Part shown: positions 24,118 to 36,516 of the stretch, piece by piece
Layout of the letters: every line of letters begins with the position of its first letter
Position numbering within the stretch: position 1 is the first letter of the stretch
From: Pyrrhoderma lamaoense
Taxonomy: Eukaryota; Basidiomycota; Agaricomycetes; Hymenochaetales; Hymenochaetaceae
Length of the DNA stretch: 64,000 bases
Direction of reading: 5' to 3'
Assembly (NCBI GenBank): GCA_002794735.1
Contig: NBAZ01000018.1
Location: 62,001-126,000, forward strand
Translations under genes and position numbers: made by a program
Notes under the pieces: generated by a model
Seen by the model: only the letters and a program-made list of their open reading frames with translations
Told to the model about the DNA's origin: nothing
Database searches by the model: none

Positions 24118-24302
24118 TAGAATTTTTTTGTGTTTCAAGAATTCGAGGTTGTTTTACTAGAACTTAATTTGTATTTGTACGTTAGAATTCTTATATTATC
24201 ATCACAGCATTTTGTGTTGCACTTGAAGATAGAAATTTTATAATGATTAATCCATCTACCTTAGAAAATAAGGGATTCATCCTTTACTTTCATTATATTT
24301 TT

Positions 24303-26602
24303 CTACCCTTCAGCTTCTTCAAGTGACTTTTTATCTAATTTTTCTTCGTCGTCTAAATCGTCTGTTTCGGCGGGTGGTATTGTTTCTTCAGCGACGTCTT
24401 TCGCCTCTTCGGCAGCAACGCTTGCGTCGGCGGCAAATTCTGTCGCGTCGAAACGTTTACGCTCTCTGAATGGATTAACATGTCGTTGGCCTTTGACTTG
24501 GACTGCTTCTGGTGGAATGTTCCCTAGGGGATTGAAATAGAGGAGATCGGAGCCAGTGTACCGATCAAAGAGTGAAAGCCAGCGGTCGAATCTAATAAGC
24601 AACGGTTGGTGAGCGGAATGAATGTAGGAACAAAGATGCCAAGGACGTTATATATAAGAGACGGAGGATTTGATGGACACAACGAGGAGGTGGAAGAAAG
24701 ACGGACATGAGAAACCATGTCCATGATATATACTTACACTTCAACCTTCTCCTCGCTTTCTCGCATTCGCCGGTAGATATGCTCTTCTTTGAATTTCTCA
24801 ATTTCAGACTTGTGAGAGTCAAAATCAATTGGGTAGCGGTAGTCGGGGTGGGAAGGGTCGAGTTTTTCGTTGGCGGTGGCAATACGTTTTGAATAAGACT
24901 CAAATATAGGGTGTTCAAGGAGAAGTCCTAGAGACGGCATTTTTGGGATGGTGACTGCTTGTTTACCATAGAGCTGGGAAGAACCTATGAACGGATAGTT
25001 CGGGATTGCGGCTTGGAAGGACGTACCGCATCGATCAGACTTGCAGGGGTACCCGTGCGTACGGCTATGACGAGTATGCACATCATCTTGCGCTATCCAA
25101 GATGCTGAATACTGTTATCATTGTTAGCAATTGATGTGACTTACAATCTGTCGGAAATAGAGACAATATTGGTTAAGAATCATGTAGATTACTGATCATC
25201 TATCAGTAGTATCGTACCTGGTGGAGCATAAAACTTTGTCCATGAAGCATAACGCTAATCCATTCCGTATCACCATGGACAACGGGATCGGCAACCTAGC
25301 AAATCTTGAGATCTCTTTATACATCTGAAAATCGACAAAATTTCTACCTCAATGAGCTTCATATGGCGCATTGAGCTGCGATCTTTCATATTCCGCCCAA
25401 CAGTGAAATTGTAGAAGTTATGAGTCCCTTCGAACTTTTTGGCTGTAGCACGTAGTTGGTTCATTTGCTCGGAACCAACGCGCCATGCCTTTTTGCGAAC
25501 CATATCTTCTGCCCTCGTCGATGCAAGGCTTCGTCCGGACCAGAAAGGATGTGAAGAGAAAGGTGATACAGGGTCCGTAGATGAATTGTCTTGCGATTGC
25601 TGGGTAAATGCCCGAGCAAAAGCACTATTTGGTTTGGGTGGAATAAGCATGTAAGATGGGAAGTAGTATGTGTACCTCCGGCTGTCACAGGACCTGATGT
25701 GAAGTGATTGAGTTATGAGTTTGTGGGAAGCTTAGGATACATACAATCGAGCGTTGAATGAGTTTTGCACTCTTTGCTACAAGAACTTTTTGTGAATAAC
25801 TGCCCGCATTAACCTCTTGTGTACATACAAAAGACCAAAGGCGAATTTCAGGCGGAAGCTCCTCATTAATACGGGAGATGAGGTCTGGAACGTCTGGTAT
25901 AGACGTTATCATCTTGAGCGAAACAACATTACCTGCAGCATGCACCCCTGCATCGGTTCTGGCAGCCCTTTGAAGGTTCACTTTGACAGGGTCATCTGCA
26001 TTATCTGCTGAGACAGCACCCGCAGCAACAAGTGCACTAAATAGTGTACCCTCGATCGTACGAGTGTTTGGTTGTCTATAATGTAGTCAACAAGTAAAAT
26101 TTTCATTTTCGCGTTCGCTTTTACTGCACACTAAACAAATAGAAAGCCGGGCTTACATTTGCATACCACTGAAGCCGGAACCACAGAAACCGATTAAAAG
26201 TGCACATAATCGTTTGGGGAGGCGAGGCGCTTTACTTTCTGCGGCGTCTGTGTCTCCATTATCTACCCGTGTCCCTCGTCGCCTTCCGACCCACTCTTTT
26301 CCATCCTTCTTTCCTCCAGACTTGTTATTAGTAGCGTGATCTTCACCATTTCCCTTCTTCTTCTTACCAGAGTTGTTTTTCCCTTGTGTACTTTTCGTGA
26401 TTTCTGGAAGAGAAAGGGTATTTGAGCATGTAGATCCTGACGGCTCAGCCTGAGCAGAAGTGCCATTAAGGTCTTCTATGTCGAGCTTAACTCGTTTCGC
26501 GTTCGGATCGTGGTCGGTATCGAGACTATGTTTGTCCCCGGAAGCTGTCTGTGACGGTGTCAAAGGCTGAGTGTCTGCATGTGTGATTAATGGTGTTTCC
26601 AT
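24303..26602 (-). CDS. PUS1: tRNA pseudouridine synthase PUS1 (TruA family)
   Basis: It isomerises uridine to pseudouridine in tRNAs and some other RNAs in the nucleus and mitochondria. The N-terminus (26602 down to about 26190) is disordered with a Lys-rich putative nuclear signal. Catalytic-domain motifs are [28 protein letters not shown], the active-site block [17 protein letters not shown] (Asp in RTDAGVHA), [69 protein letters not shown] and [16 protein letters not shown]. Exons seen are 26157-26602, 25829-26075, 25747-25778 and from 25693 down to 25366. Then come one ending at 25218, a three-base exon 25145-25147, one starting at 25092, another after a second acceptor near 24980, and the last below 24600. 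No frame break is needed. The C-terminus is an acidic/Ala-rich tail. The promoter side faces the Far1-like gene. Confidence 0.92.
25145..25147 (-). other. Probable three-nucleotide microexon of PUS1 (codon ATT, Ile)
   Basis: The exon ending CACCAG at 25218 is followed by a 70-nt intron (25148-25217, GTACGA...GACAG). The exon ATT comes next, then a 52-nt intron (25093-25144, GTAAGT...GCTAAC...GATAG). Joining gives H-Q-I-R-K-M, a block that is nearly invariant in PUS1 proteins. Without ATT the Ile would be missing. Confidence 0.7.
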
Positions 26603-27207
26603 ATCAATAAAAAGTTAATTGGGCCAAAAGAGAACAATGTGGGAACTTGCATCCGAGTTGCCAAAGGCCAAACAGTTCTCTTTCTGTGCTGAAGGATTTA
26701 CTTTTATGGGAAGTGGTGTAGTAAGCTCCCACATATATGCAGCAGTTAAAGCCACCGTTTTTCTTCCATTTTTTTTTGGATGAATTTTTTTCTATGGATT
26801 ACTCATGATGGTTTCTTCCACGAAAGATCTAACTGGCAAGCTTCTATCCGCATTTTCGTTTCTATTTACCTGTTTTATCTAAGGTTAGCCAAACGTGACG
26901 ATAAGCGCATTTAGACGAGATCAAATGGGGAGAAAGGGTGGCATTAATTCCCACGTGTCCAAAATAGGAGGTGTTGTTCACTGATCATGCAGTTTAAAAA
27001 AATAAATATATTCGTGTAGCACCTTAATTTATGGAATATAAGTATATTTTTCACGCGACCCCCTCCCCTTCCTCGTCGTCGTCGTCTTCATGCATCCCCT
27101 TTAGCGACGCTCTCCGTCCGCACCCACGACACGACCAGTAAGCCCTCTATCAATAACACAGACTCCATCGTCTGCGTCGATATCGTGGAGAACTTTCACA
27201 GCACCGG
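26603..27207. other. Bidirectional promoter region between PUS1 and the Far1/Ste5-like gene
   Basis: These two genes are head to head. A GTC/CGT-rich triplet run lies at about 27074-27090. An upstream ATG at 27090 opens a five-codon frame ending TAG. No other gene is seen. Confidence 0.4.
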
Positions 27208-30200
27208 ATGAAGTCGCTCCAAGTACCATACGCGTCGAATAGAACGTTTCAACATCCATCATCAGCAGAGCCCTCATCCCACTACGACCATAAACTCGCG
27301 AGCTCACCGCGTCGCTCCCCAATTGACAGCCTTCATCCCGGAACCCCGACTTCCATTACATCTCGTGCTACCGCCTTTTTCAAACGTCCTCGCCTCCGTT
27401 CGGCTTCTTCTGTACATTCATCTGATTCGGCATCTCACGATAACTCCCCCAGCCATCAAACGCTCATTACTCCGACGCACCTTCTATCGTTCACCCATTC
27501 TCATCAATGGTTGCTGCTCCAGTTCCCGTCGTGTCAAATCACGATACAGAGGACGAGAGAGACTGTCCTGTTTGCCTTGAACCTCTCAGCTTCAGCTTTA
27601 GGCTTCCAGGTGAGAAGCCGCACATAGTTCCTGATTGTGGGCATGCACTACATGAAGTATGTAAAATTGTACTTTTTTATTATATGCTTTTCGTTTTCTA
27701 AAGACTCTAATGTACGTAGGCTTGCTTTACGGCCGTATATGGTCCACCTCCAAGCCAAAGCAGAGCTGCAGGAGGCTTCCCACGTAAGTCCAACCTAGGA
27801 GTGTGTGGAGTTTGCAGGCGGCCCATGAAAGTGTCCGATGGTGATACCGGGAAAAGCAATAGTAAGTACTTCGATAAATCTAGGTGCTGTAGACTGCGCA
27901 GCGGCTCTGTCATGCGTATTCCTTTACTGTTGGTGGCATACCGCTAATGTCTACTTCCCGACTCGTCCCAGAACTTGCCGCCCTTACCGGTATGGGCGAG
28001 CGTAACACCTCCACACTCTTTCCGGGTCGCGAGACTCCGGGTGGTGTCCGACGAACCCAAACCCCTCATTCACAACCACCGAAGCCCTTCGATCCAACTG
28101 AGGATGATCCCATTGAGCATAACGGATCTATCAAGTCAAATGGCGGTGATCATGCATATATTGTAGCTCCTAGCATTCAAGTTCGCCCCGAGTTCTCTAC
28201 GCTTACGCGCACTCATGAACCGAGTCAGCCGTTAACATGTATTGTCGTGATCGAGTTACCTAGCCGTCGCACCTCATCTCATGTTCCTGGCCCGGTAATC
28301 AGTGATGTCTATCGTAATACATCACCACAGGACCACCATCCAAATGTTAATGGATTGGAACGACAGAGTGCAAGCTCGTCGACTAACCAGGCTATGGGAA
28401 AGGGTAACTACTACAATGATAATGCATCAGAGATCAGCCGAAGACAACAATCTCAAGGGTATGGCGTGCGATCTCCTTCCCCAAATCAATATCATCATCC
28501 CAGGTCCGCTTCCTTGGCAGAAACTGAGATTGATGGGCCGTACGACAGTCAAACTGCGTTGCTTAAAGCTTCAAATGATAATCCATTCAAAAATATCACT
28601 GAGGACCTTCGTGCTCGTATCATTGATTGGAAGGGACATCCGTTATCTGGCCTTGGGCCTCTCCAGATGTTTGATCTCCTATGCGTTAGAAGAGATGCTC
28701 TCGTCAGGGAGTTTTTTGTATATCTCTTCAAAGAGGCTATTATCTGCGTTGAAGAAGAAAAGAAGCGTTCTCTTGGGCGGCTCCTCGGAGGGAATACGAG
28801 TGGGTATGATGCTTCTGGTAATGGGGGCGGTGCTCCTGGGAAGGGTGTCTTGAAACTCAAAGGGCGTATCTATATCCGTCATATCAAACAGGTCACCGAT
28901 ACCAGTGTTGCCGGGGAACTGAGTCTAACAATCGACATGGAGGATGAGCGCCTTGAATCATTTATCCTTATTTTCAAAGATCGTTCTAGCTTGGAGGCAT
29001 GGAAGGCAAACATATCTGGATTTGTAGCTATGCATCAACAAGCTGCACAGACCAATAGTAAACCTCATGCAACTCCTGACGTCGATGAATTTGGTAATAG
29101 CCAAGCCAATTCTAAAGCAATGCGTATGCTTAGTGGAAGTACTGCAACGACGTCTAGCTCAATGGATCGTGATAGTCTCTTGAATGGAAATGCTTCTATC
29201 CGCTCTTCTTCAACTTCGCATGGATCAATTTTGGGACCCACAATGGGGGGAAGGATGGCAATGCAGCAGCACAAACTTACCCCTCTAGGAGAAGACGAAG
29301 AGCTTTATTCTGCAACATCTCCCTACGATCAATCTCCGACAGGTTTTGTTACACCACATCTATCTACGGGTCCCTCTAACTCTCTTACGCCAATTGTACA
29401 TCCCCGATCGATCTTATTCTCGTCATATCTTTACCCCCTCCTACTGCAACTCCATCAACTGCAGCACTCAAGAATCGTGTGATCAAGAATACTCTAGATT
29501 TTGTACTAGCTTCACTTGGTCCAAAGGATCGTCTGAGTTTTGTAACATTCGAGGTCGGCCCCGGTGGCCGCGTTCGTAAGACCCCATTTTTAAGCCCGGG
29601 ACGCGGACAGAGTAGGCAAAGATTACTTTCATTCATCAATGAGATCGGTGTGGGCCGAGACGTAGCTACTGGGGACGAATTTCTAGTAAGAGGAGCAAAA
29701 GAAGAAAAAACAGATGTCGTCACAGCCGTAAATCATGGTTTAGATGTTGTACTTCAACGTAAAGCCCGGAATCACACTGCCGGAATGCTTCTCGTAAGTG
29801 ACGCTGCTGACAGTACACGTCGCGCACAAATGGATCTTGTACTGGCTCGTGCTGAAGCTGCAAATGTACCAATCCACTCTTTTGGGTACGGTCGTTCCCA
29901 TGACCCGGCCTCATTATGGTTGATGTCAAACCATACGGGAGGGACGTACACGTTTGTCAAAGATTGGTAAGTCCTTTATTGCCTGCATCTAATCAAAAAA
30001 TGAGATAATTGATATCACTCTCCAGGTATGATTTACGTGACTGTATCGCGGGTTGTGTCGGAGGCTTGATGTCGATAGGTATTCTAAACATGAAGCTCCA
30101 TCTGAAAATTGTTGATGGCCATCGGTTCCGCATCCGAAAGGTATCGGGAGGCCCTACAGCCATTGTTGCTTCTGATGGTCGTGATGTGGACATTGAGGTT

Positions 30201-31075
30201 GGTGAGGTGCGTTATGGGGAGAAAAAAGAGATGCTTGTCGAGCTCGAGCTAGACAACAGTGATGCGCATCGTGCAAATGGAAAATCTAATGACAGAACAC
30301 TGGACGCAACCGATAGGTTTGTTCAGGGCATGGGATTGGATTCACTCAGTTTAGAGGACCCGACAGATCTCGTAGATGGGATGATGGATCGGATGATTGA
30401 TGAAGTCCCTGTATTCGAAGTTGATGGTGCATTCTTTGATCCTGCGGCCGCGAAGCATGTTTCACGGTTGGCACACCCAGTATTACTTACAATAACTTTG
30501 ATGCCACCTTCTGGCAGTCGACCCCGTACACCCACACAAGGCTCAGACCCAGTGATTCTCCGCCGTCGTATGGAGTTATTAGCATCAGATATGATCACTC
30601 GCGCGTTGGTATTAGTATCCCGTAAAAATTTCCCTCAGGCGGCCAAAATTCTTTCAGAAACTCGCCGTATCCTAGTAACTGTACTTCAAAGCATTTCTTC
30701 AAATCTACCACCACCTGGCCAGGTCACGTTGCGAAACCGGAAGGAAATTCTTACATTTGCTGCTGTTCGTGCCTTGCAAGCCATCTTAGCGGATCTACAG
30801 GTACTCGCTGAGGCATTAGACGAAAATGTAGAGATCTTTGCTCACGATCAGCGCAACTTTGGCGCTCAACAGGTACGGAAGAATCTGTATTTTATATTAC
30901 CTTTGTTAAGGATCTCCTCTAATCACTATTTTTCTCTCATGTTATGTTCTAGGCTATGATTCTTCGTGATCAGAAGAGTTGGAGTGGACGAACACCTACT
31001 GAGAAACTCTTTTGGACCTCAGATAACTCAATTGAGCTTGTATCCCGTAGTACAGACTGGGTGACAAGGGACTGA
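27208..31075 (+). CDS. FAR1: Far1/Ste5-like pheromone-MAPK scaffold (RING-H2, PH, VWA), two single-base frame breaks
   Basis: Ste5/Far1 proteins tether the pheromone MAPK cascade or polarity factors at the membrane; that role is inferred here. The N-terminus is Ser/Arg-rich. A RING-H2 follows (CPVCLEPLSF, GEKPHIVPDCGHALHEACF, VCGVCRRPM). Next comes a disordered region, then a PH domain at about 28690-29020 (REFFVYLFKEAIIC to DRSSLEAWKANI). A VWA-like domain starts at DLILVISLPPP (29410), continues in DRLSFVTF and LLVSDAAD, and is followed by a helical C-terminal region ending at 31075. The order RING-PH-VWA is the Ste5/Far1 order. Introns follow CGHALHE (27657), KSN (27860), VKDW (29968) and GAQQ (30871). 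The frame shifts at 27480-27482 before the RING and at the C4 run 29402-29405 before VWA. One extra C restores each. A start at 27507 would avoid the first break. Confidence 0.8.
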
Positions 31076-32292
31076 TTGATGATATTTTACCCATCATTCG
31101 GTATTTTTATCCTGTGATAATTAGTATGTATGAGAAGCTGTGACGTAATCTCTCTGTTTCCCACTTTCCAATATCCCCGTTTCTTCGTTATCCGCACTGC
31201 TTTCTCGTTTTATAGCTGTATTGTTCCTAACACCTTTAACTTTTTCTGTTTTTAATTTTCCCTTCTTCTATATGAATTAAGTTTGTCTATGGGTCACTAT
31301 ACCTCCCCCTTCATTTTTTATATCCAGTGTTCTACTTTTGAATTGCGTCTACTGGTGTTGGATGCACCTTGACTTCACGACATTCCTTTCCTCTTTATCC
31401 TTTTGTTATTCCTCGTTGGCGCAATCTGTACATATCATTCTGGATCCAGTCACTCATATTTCTGGGTCCCGTTACGATTCTCTCTGTCCTTTATCGTCTT
31501 TGTTCTTCTTCTTTGTCAGGTGTAATATTCATAATATCCTTTTCTTGCTTTTTAAAGAGATTTAACGATGAACTTCATTCACTATGTTCGCCTTCTTTTT
31601 TCTTTTTATTCATTTACTATGGTCTCGTAGCTTATATCGTAACGTACCCAGAGGACAGAATCCCTTGGAGTTGTTGGTAATTGTGTTCAAAAGGATTCAT
31701 AAATTTGAAATGAAAGGATATGACTTGGGTATCTATTAGTAGAAATAAACTAAATAAAGCAATAGATCTAGTGGTGTGGTGGTGAAACCCGTTCGATTGA
31801 TAATGCTGTATAAGCGTTCTTAAATTAAAGATTTTGTGAATCGTCTTCTGGCTCCTGTATCGAATCTGGAATTACTGAAACACGTAAAAGTGCACACAGG
31901 GACATTGATTGTTGAAGAAAAATAGTTTTACTTCAAAGATGATCACTACATATGCGTGAAATAGCTACTTGTGCATAGCATTAAAAAAATAAAAAATGTC
32001 CATGGCCGTTTCTAGAGAATTACTTTAAAAGGCGGAAACTGAGAAATTGACCTGCTAGAATAAGCAGGTACTATTAGAAAGAAAACCAAAGTCGGAGATG
32101 TAATTCCCAAAACGTCACTTCGGCAAGTTACCCTCTCTCAAGCCAAGGAGGGCCCTGAGCTGCTCGTCGTGGTGTACGACGACGACAACAACCCCAACAA
32201 TTTAACGACTCCGGCCTTGGCTAGTATTACGACAGCAGACAACACCCGGACATTCTTTTAGATTAATTTGGTTTATCAACAAAGCCAAGGAC
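31076..32292. other. Intergenic region between the Far1/Ste5-like gene and the Zds1-like gene
   Basis: The first 550 nt are strongly C/T-rich on the coding strand and probably form the 3' UTR and termination region. The rest is AT-rich with the Zds1-like promoter. Short ORFs in the C/T-rich part are not supported. Confidence 0.45.
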
Positions 32293-35131
32293 ATGCAAGT
32301 CTCTCAAGTGACAATGGAGCGTGAATTTGAGGCATTGCGCGACATCAGGCGACGTTCGACAGCGCATGGAGGACCTGGTACACTTGTTCTTGATCCTGAT
32401 TTGCCTGCCTCTCAACCAAAAGCAACTGCTCCTTTTTCCCCCAGGCTTGGACTGCTGACAATGGCTCTCCGTCATCAGCTAGAAGCCATGGAGATGATGA
32501 AGGTGCTAACGGAGACAATGGCTCCGGCGCAGACGATCCAATACAACTCTTCTGGGTCCCAGCGCACCTACATCCAGAGCTTGCACCTAGTGAATTCCGT
32601 GCATTTCTGAAGGAACATGCCCGTGCGCCGGCCGACGGGTCAACTTCTTTAGGACGCTCAAGTTCTGCTGCATCTAGCCTTGGCAGAAAAAGATCGATGC
32701 TGAGTAGACAGTATAAACCTCGCGAAAATGATGATGCTGAAGAAGAGAAAGTTGTTCCTTTAAGAAGAAACAAAAGTATTTTCCAGCATGAAGGTCCACA
32801 GCTCACGATCAGTGATCTACAAAAACTTGAAGAACTTGCAGACCGTGCAGCAAAAAGCGAGGACCCTACTCAGTTACGAAGATTACTCCGTAGAAGTATG
32901 AGCTTAAATGTTGCACCGTCCTGTAAGCATCTTGGGATATACTTAAATCTCCTAAGAGTGAATACTAACTAAAGTCAATCGGATGTTTAATAGTCCTTGA
33001 CCAAATGGACGATGTACCGGATGCTACGGATGATGCTGATGCACCCATTATTGTTCCCCCACCTAATCAGATTTTACGTCGAACTGCCCGAACGAAGATA
33101 CGCAAGCCTAACCTTTCAGGTGACGGTGGTGGTCACCGATTTCCTGCTTCTCGGGCTACTGCTCGACGTAAATCGGGAGGTAGAACAAAGTCAGTTGATG
33201 CTGTCACTAGTCCAACAGAGAGTTCTTCCAGTGGGCATGGCGAAATGGAATCTCAAGTACCTCCTATCCCTGCGCGTAAGCGCACGATAGATACTGAAGA
33301 CGTATCAGATAATAGACGTTTCACATATACTGAGGAAAGCTCTATTTTTGACGCTTATGCTGACACTCCTGATGACGAAAAGGCACCTTCACCTCAAAGA
33401 ATAACCCCTGTTACACAAATTCCTACAGACACCTCACCACAATCTTCAATCTCTACTCCCCCTACTTCTATCTCTACCCCCTCTCCTGCTTCTACCTTTA
33501 CTTCCGAGCCAGCTACCACCCAGCAACCTACACCTTCATCACAACCATCGGTCCCTATTTTGCACCAGCCTCAGCCTGTGAAGCAAATTATACCACAGCA
33601 ACAAGTGATTCAGCAGCCTTCTAGAACTCCTTCTCCTGATGGATCTTCTACGGCTCCTTCATCACTCGACATTCAACGTCCAGACTCGCGTTCTTCGGCG
33701 ACTTCTGAAGCACCTTCTCACATGAGTACATCTACCGCGCCTGTTGACAAACGCAAAGAGAAGGATAAGAAGAGCTTATGGAAAAAAGTTGGTGGGGGTA
33801 GTGATAAGCAGACTAAAAAGAATGGGAAAGAGAAGGATACAGGCTTCTTTGGTTCTCTGTTTGGAGGGAAAAAGAAGCAAGAGGATCCTCCTAGTAACAT
33901 GGGCAGTAGCGCTGGACCGGCAACTGCTGCTGCACTTTTAGGTGTCTCTAAATCGAACAAGGGTTATAGTCCTTCGGTCTCACCTCAACTTGGAAATCCA
34001 TATGCTCGGTACCCTATTCACGTCGAACGAGCAGTTTACAGACTTAGTCATATAAAACTGGCAAATCCGCGTCGGCCGCTTTATGAACAAGTACTTATTA
34101 GTAACCTCATGTTCTGGTACCTCGGTGTCATAAACAAGGCAAATCAACCTGCGGGGCAGAATCAGAATCAGAATCAACAAGTTCAAAACCAACAACAAGC
34201 TGGAGCTCAGTCCACCCAGGGACAACCTCAAGAAAACTCACAAAATCCCGGTCCAACGTCTTCTGAGAAGGAGCATCTTGAAAGGGAACAGCGAGAGCGT
34301 GAGGAACGTGAGCGAGCAGAAAGAGAACGTATGGAAGCAAAGGAGAAAACTGATCAAAGACGTGAACCTCGGAAGGGAACACTCACTAAGCCACCTCCAA
34401 GTGGCGGAGGAAGTCGAAGGGCGGAGATGCCAGTCAAAGGTCCCCAATACCATATACAAAGCCAAGCTATCGAGCAAGAGTATGGTGGTTCTAATTCTAC
34501 TTCCCGTTCTCCATCTGCACCTCCAGCGAGCACTTCGTCAACCCAAAATTATGGAGGAGGTTACTCGCAAAGGGCTCAACCAATGCAACAGCAACAGTCT
34601 TACAGTCAATCAAATGGTAATCAAAATTATTACTACGGACGTTCTGGGAGTTTGGACCTAGGATCATCGCAACCTATATCTTCTGGTTTGCCTCCAGGGG
34701 CTATGCCACCAGTCTCGAGTGCTGAACAACTTTGGTTGGCGACTCAAGCATCAACATCGGGGCCGATCTCACAGACCCCTAGCGCCTCCTATCAATACTC
34801 CCAAGGAACCGATTACTCTCAGAATCAACCACCTTCTCGATCCTCTAGATCACCCCCATCTAATAGCTACCATAATTCAAGTGGTAGCTTAGATTGGGGA
34901 CGCACTAATGACTCACAAAAGACACCGATGCGTTCGTTATCAGCTAATGCTGTTGCTCCTTCTAATCAGCAATATGGGAATCAATACTATGGTCAGGGCA
35001 ATAACCAAGGTGCAGGGGGACTTAAGAAAAAAATGGCAAGTGCTAGTGCCGTTGCACCTGATAGACGACAACAAGTGTCAGAGGACGAAGACGTTCCACT
35101 TGCTATGTGGCAGCAACAGCGTCGCAGGTGA
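32293..35131 (+). CDS. ZDS1: Zds1/Zds2-like PP2A (Cdc55) regulator
   Basis: Zds proteins bind the B subunit of PP2A and control mitotic entry/exit and polarity. Two exons (32293-32922, 32994-35131) are joined by a 71-nt intron. The N-terminal block has EFEALRDIRRRSTA, TLVLDPDLP and FWVPAHLHPELAPSEF, typical of the family. The diagnostic C-terminal Zds_C domain is at about 33989-34135 (NPYARYPIHVERAVYRLSH, LANPRRPLYEQVLISNLMFW). Flanking regions are disordered. They include a Lys-rich patch near 33750-33880, a Gln/Asn-rich run after Zds_C, a Glu/Arg coiled stretch (34267-34360) and a long Ser/Gln/Tyr-rich tail ending in a basic QQQRRR. The single frame break is at the T5C5 run (32433-32442); one more C gives PFSPQAWTADNG and joins the two conserved N-terminal blocks. 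ATG 32314 is an alternative start. Confidence 0.9.
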
Positions 35132-36223
35132 CTGTTTCATTTCTTAGGGTGTATATCTTAATCTGTAGTGAGGACAACTATCGTATCTTCTAATTCATCA
35201 AGCTATGCTACTCACTATCTCTAGTACTTTTTGCACATCGGAGCTGTTCAGCTTTCCTGCTCTCGTTTTTTCCTCCATCGCTCTCTTACGTATTTGTACA
35301 TTGTGACTCTTCTTATCTCAATTTATTGGTCACTCATTGAAGTAGTACAGATCATCCTTCCTCCCCTTTTTATTATTTTTCTCTCTACCGTCTTTTCGCA
35401 TGGGCTCATCCACATTACATGTTATAATTTCACTGCAATAGTCCCTTTCCTTTCTATCTTTCGGTTTCATTTGCTTTCCATTAATGTTGATTTGTCTGTT
35501 TTAATAAGACTTCCCACGCTATTACCATCCCTTTGATGGTAACTTCGGACCCAAAATCGTTTTTTGTGTGACTTTACGGCCAACCCCATGTGGACTTTTT
35601 CTCTCTTCTTATAATTCAGGAATCACTTTGTTTGAAGCTACGTGTTTACAATTCGTGACCAGCCCATTTTCCTTTCCCTATTCCTAATGGATAATAAATT
35701 TTCAACCCTTCATGCATGGGCGGGAGGAAAGAAGCGTCTAGCATCCCCTTGTTATCAGCTACTCATTAATGGGTGTGATTAACCTTTCCACACATCGACC
35801 TGGATGAATCAGAATGCGCACAGGATATAAAATGTTTATCAAGGTTGATAAAATTAAAATCTGATACAGTTCGATATAGTACAGTGATGATTTTACTCTT
35901 TATCTTCGGCCAAAGTCAAGTGATGAAAGAAATGTGAGAAAGAGAGCGAGAGAGAGAGAAATGTAATTCGAGAGATGAGAAGATGGAAAGGGATCTGATC
36001 CAGGGCCAACTGTCCGAAGTGATACGATGGGTTCATAAGTTAGGGATGTGGATGGATAGCAGGAAATTGATGAACGGATCAGTGGCCGCTTTTCCATCTA
36101 TGAAAGGAGAAGGGGCAAGATAGATAGAGGTCAGCATTACAGATAAAGCAACAGGGAGACTTAAAGATATAAGGAAGATAAGTGCATGGGTGAATGATAA
36201 AGGGGTTAACCCTTAGGATAAAC
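35132..36223. other. Intergenic region, convergent between the Zds1-like gene and COX8
   Basis: 35132-35540 is C/T-rich after the plus-strand stop. 35890-36120 is G/A-rich on the plus strand, hence C/T-rich in the sense of COX8, with a GA run at about 35936-35960. Both look like pyrimidine-rich 3' regions. No gene is seen. Confidence 0.45.
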
Positions 36224-36516
36224 TTACAATTGGTATCTGACTGCGACAAACGGTACTGCAAAGAGAGTTCCGAGGAGACCTACGTAACCTGCAGTAAATG
36301 CACGCTTGTTCGTGTATACGAACGGGGTGTTCTGTAGGTAACGAGACAATCCAGTCAATTGAAAGGTAAAGGATGAAGAGATAAAAGACTTACATGACCA
36401 ACAGTGTTTTCAATGTGCATACCCCTTACTTGTCGTCGGGCGAGCGTTGCACCGCGACTGATCATCGAGGGAGAAGCAACACGAGGGAGGATGGAAGCTG
36501 TACGAAGGAAAGACAT
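36224..36516 (-). CDS. COX8: Cytochrome c oxidase subunit 8 (COX8; subunit VIIc family)
   Basis: This is a small nuclear-encoded subunit of mitochondrial complex IV. It has two exons (36394-36516 and 36224-36331) and 76 aa. Residues 1-32 form an Arg/Ser-rich, acid-free mitochondrial presequence (MSFLRTASILPRVAS...RRQV). The mature part starts at the conserved GMHIENTVGHNTPF. It continues with NKRAFTAGYVGLLGTLFAVPF, given here in two parts (NKRAFTAGYVGLLG, TLFAVPFVAVRYQL). That is a single transmembrane helix ending in the family-typical VRYQL. The length agrees with yeast Cox8. The intron falls after H41, between the presequence-proximal block and the helix. No frame problem is seen. Its ORFs are below the usual length cut-off. 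Confidence 0.9.

Noticed and set aside
31427..31434. A TGTACATA Puf3-type element in the 3' flank of the Far1-like gene
   Set aside because: A single 8-mer in AT-rich DNA is expected by chance, and the gene is not a mitochondrial one.
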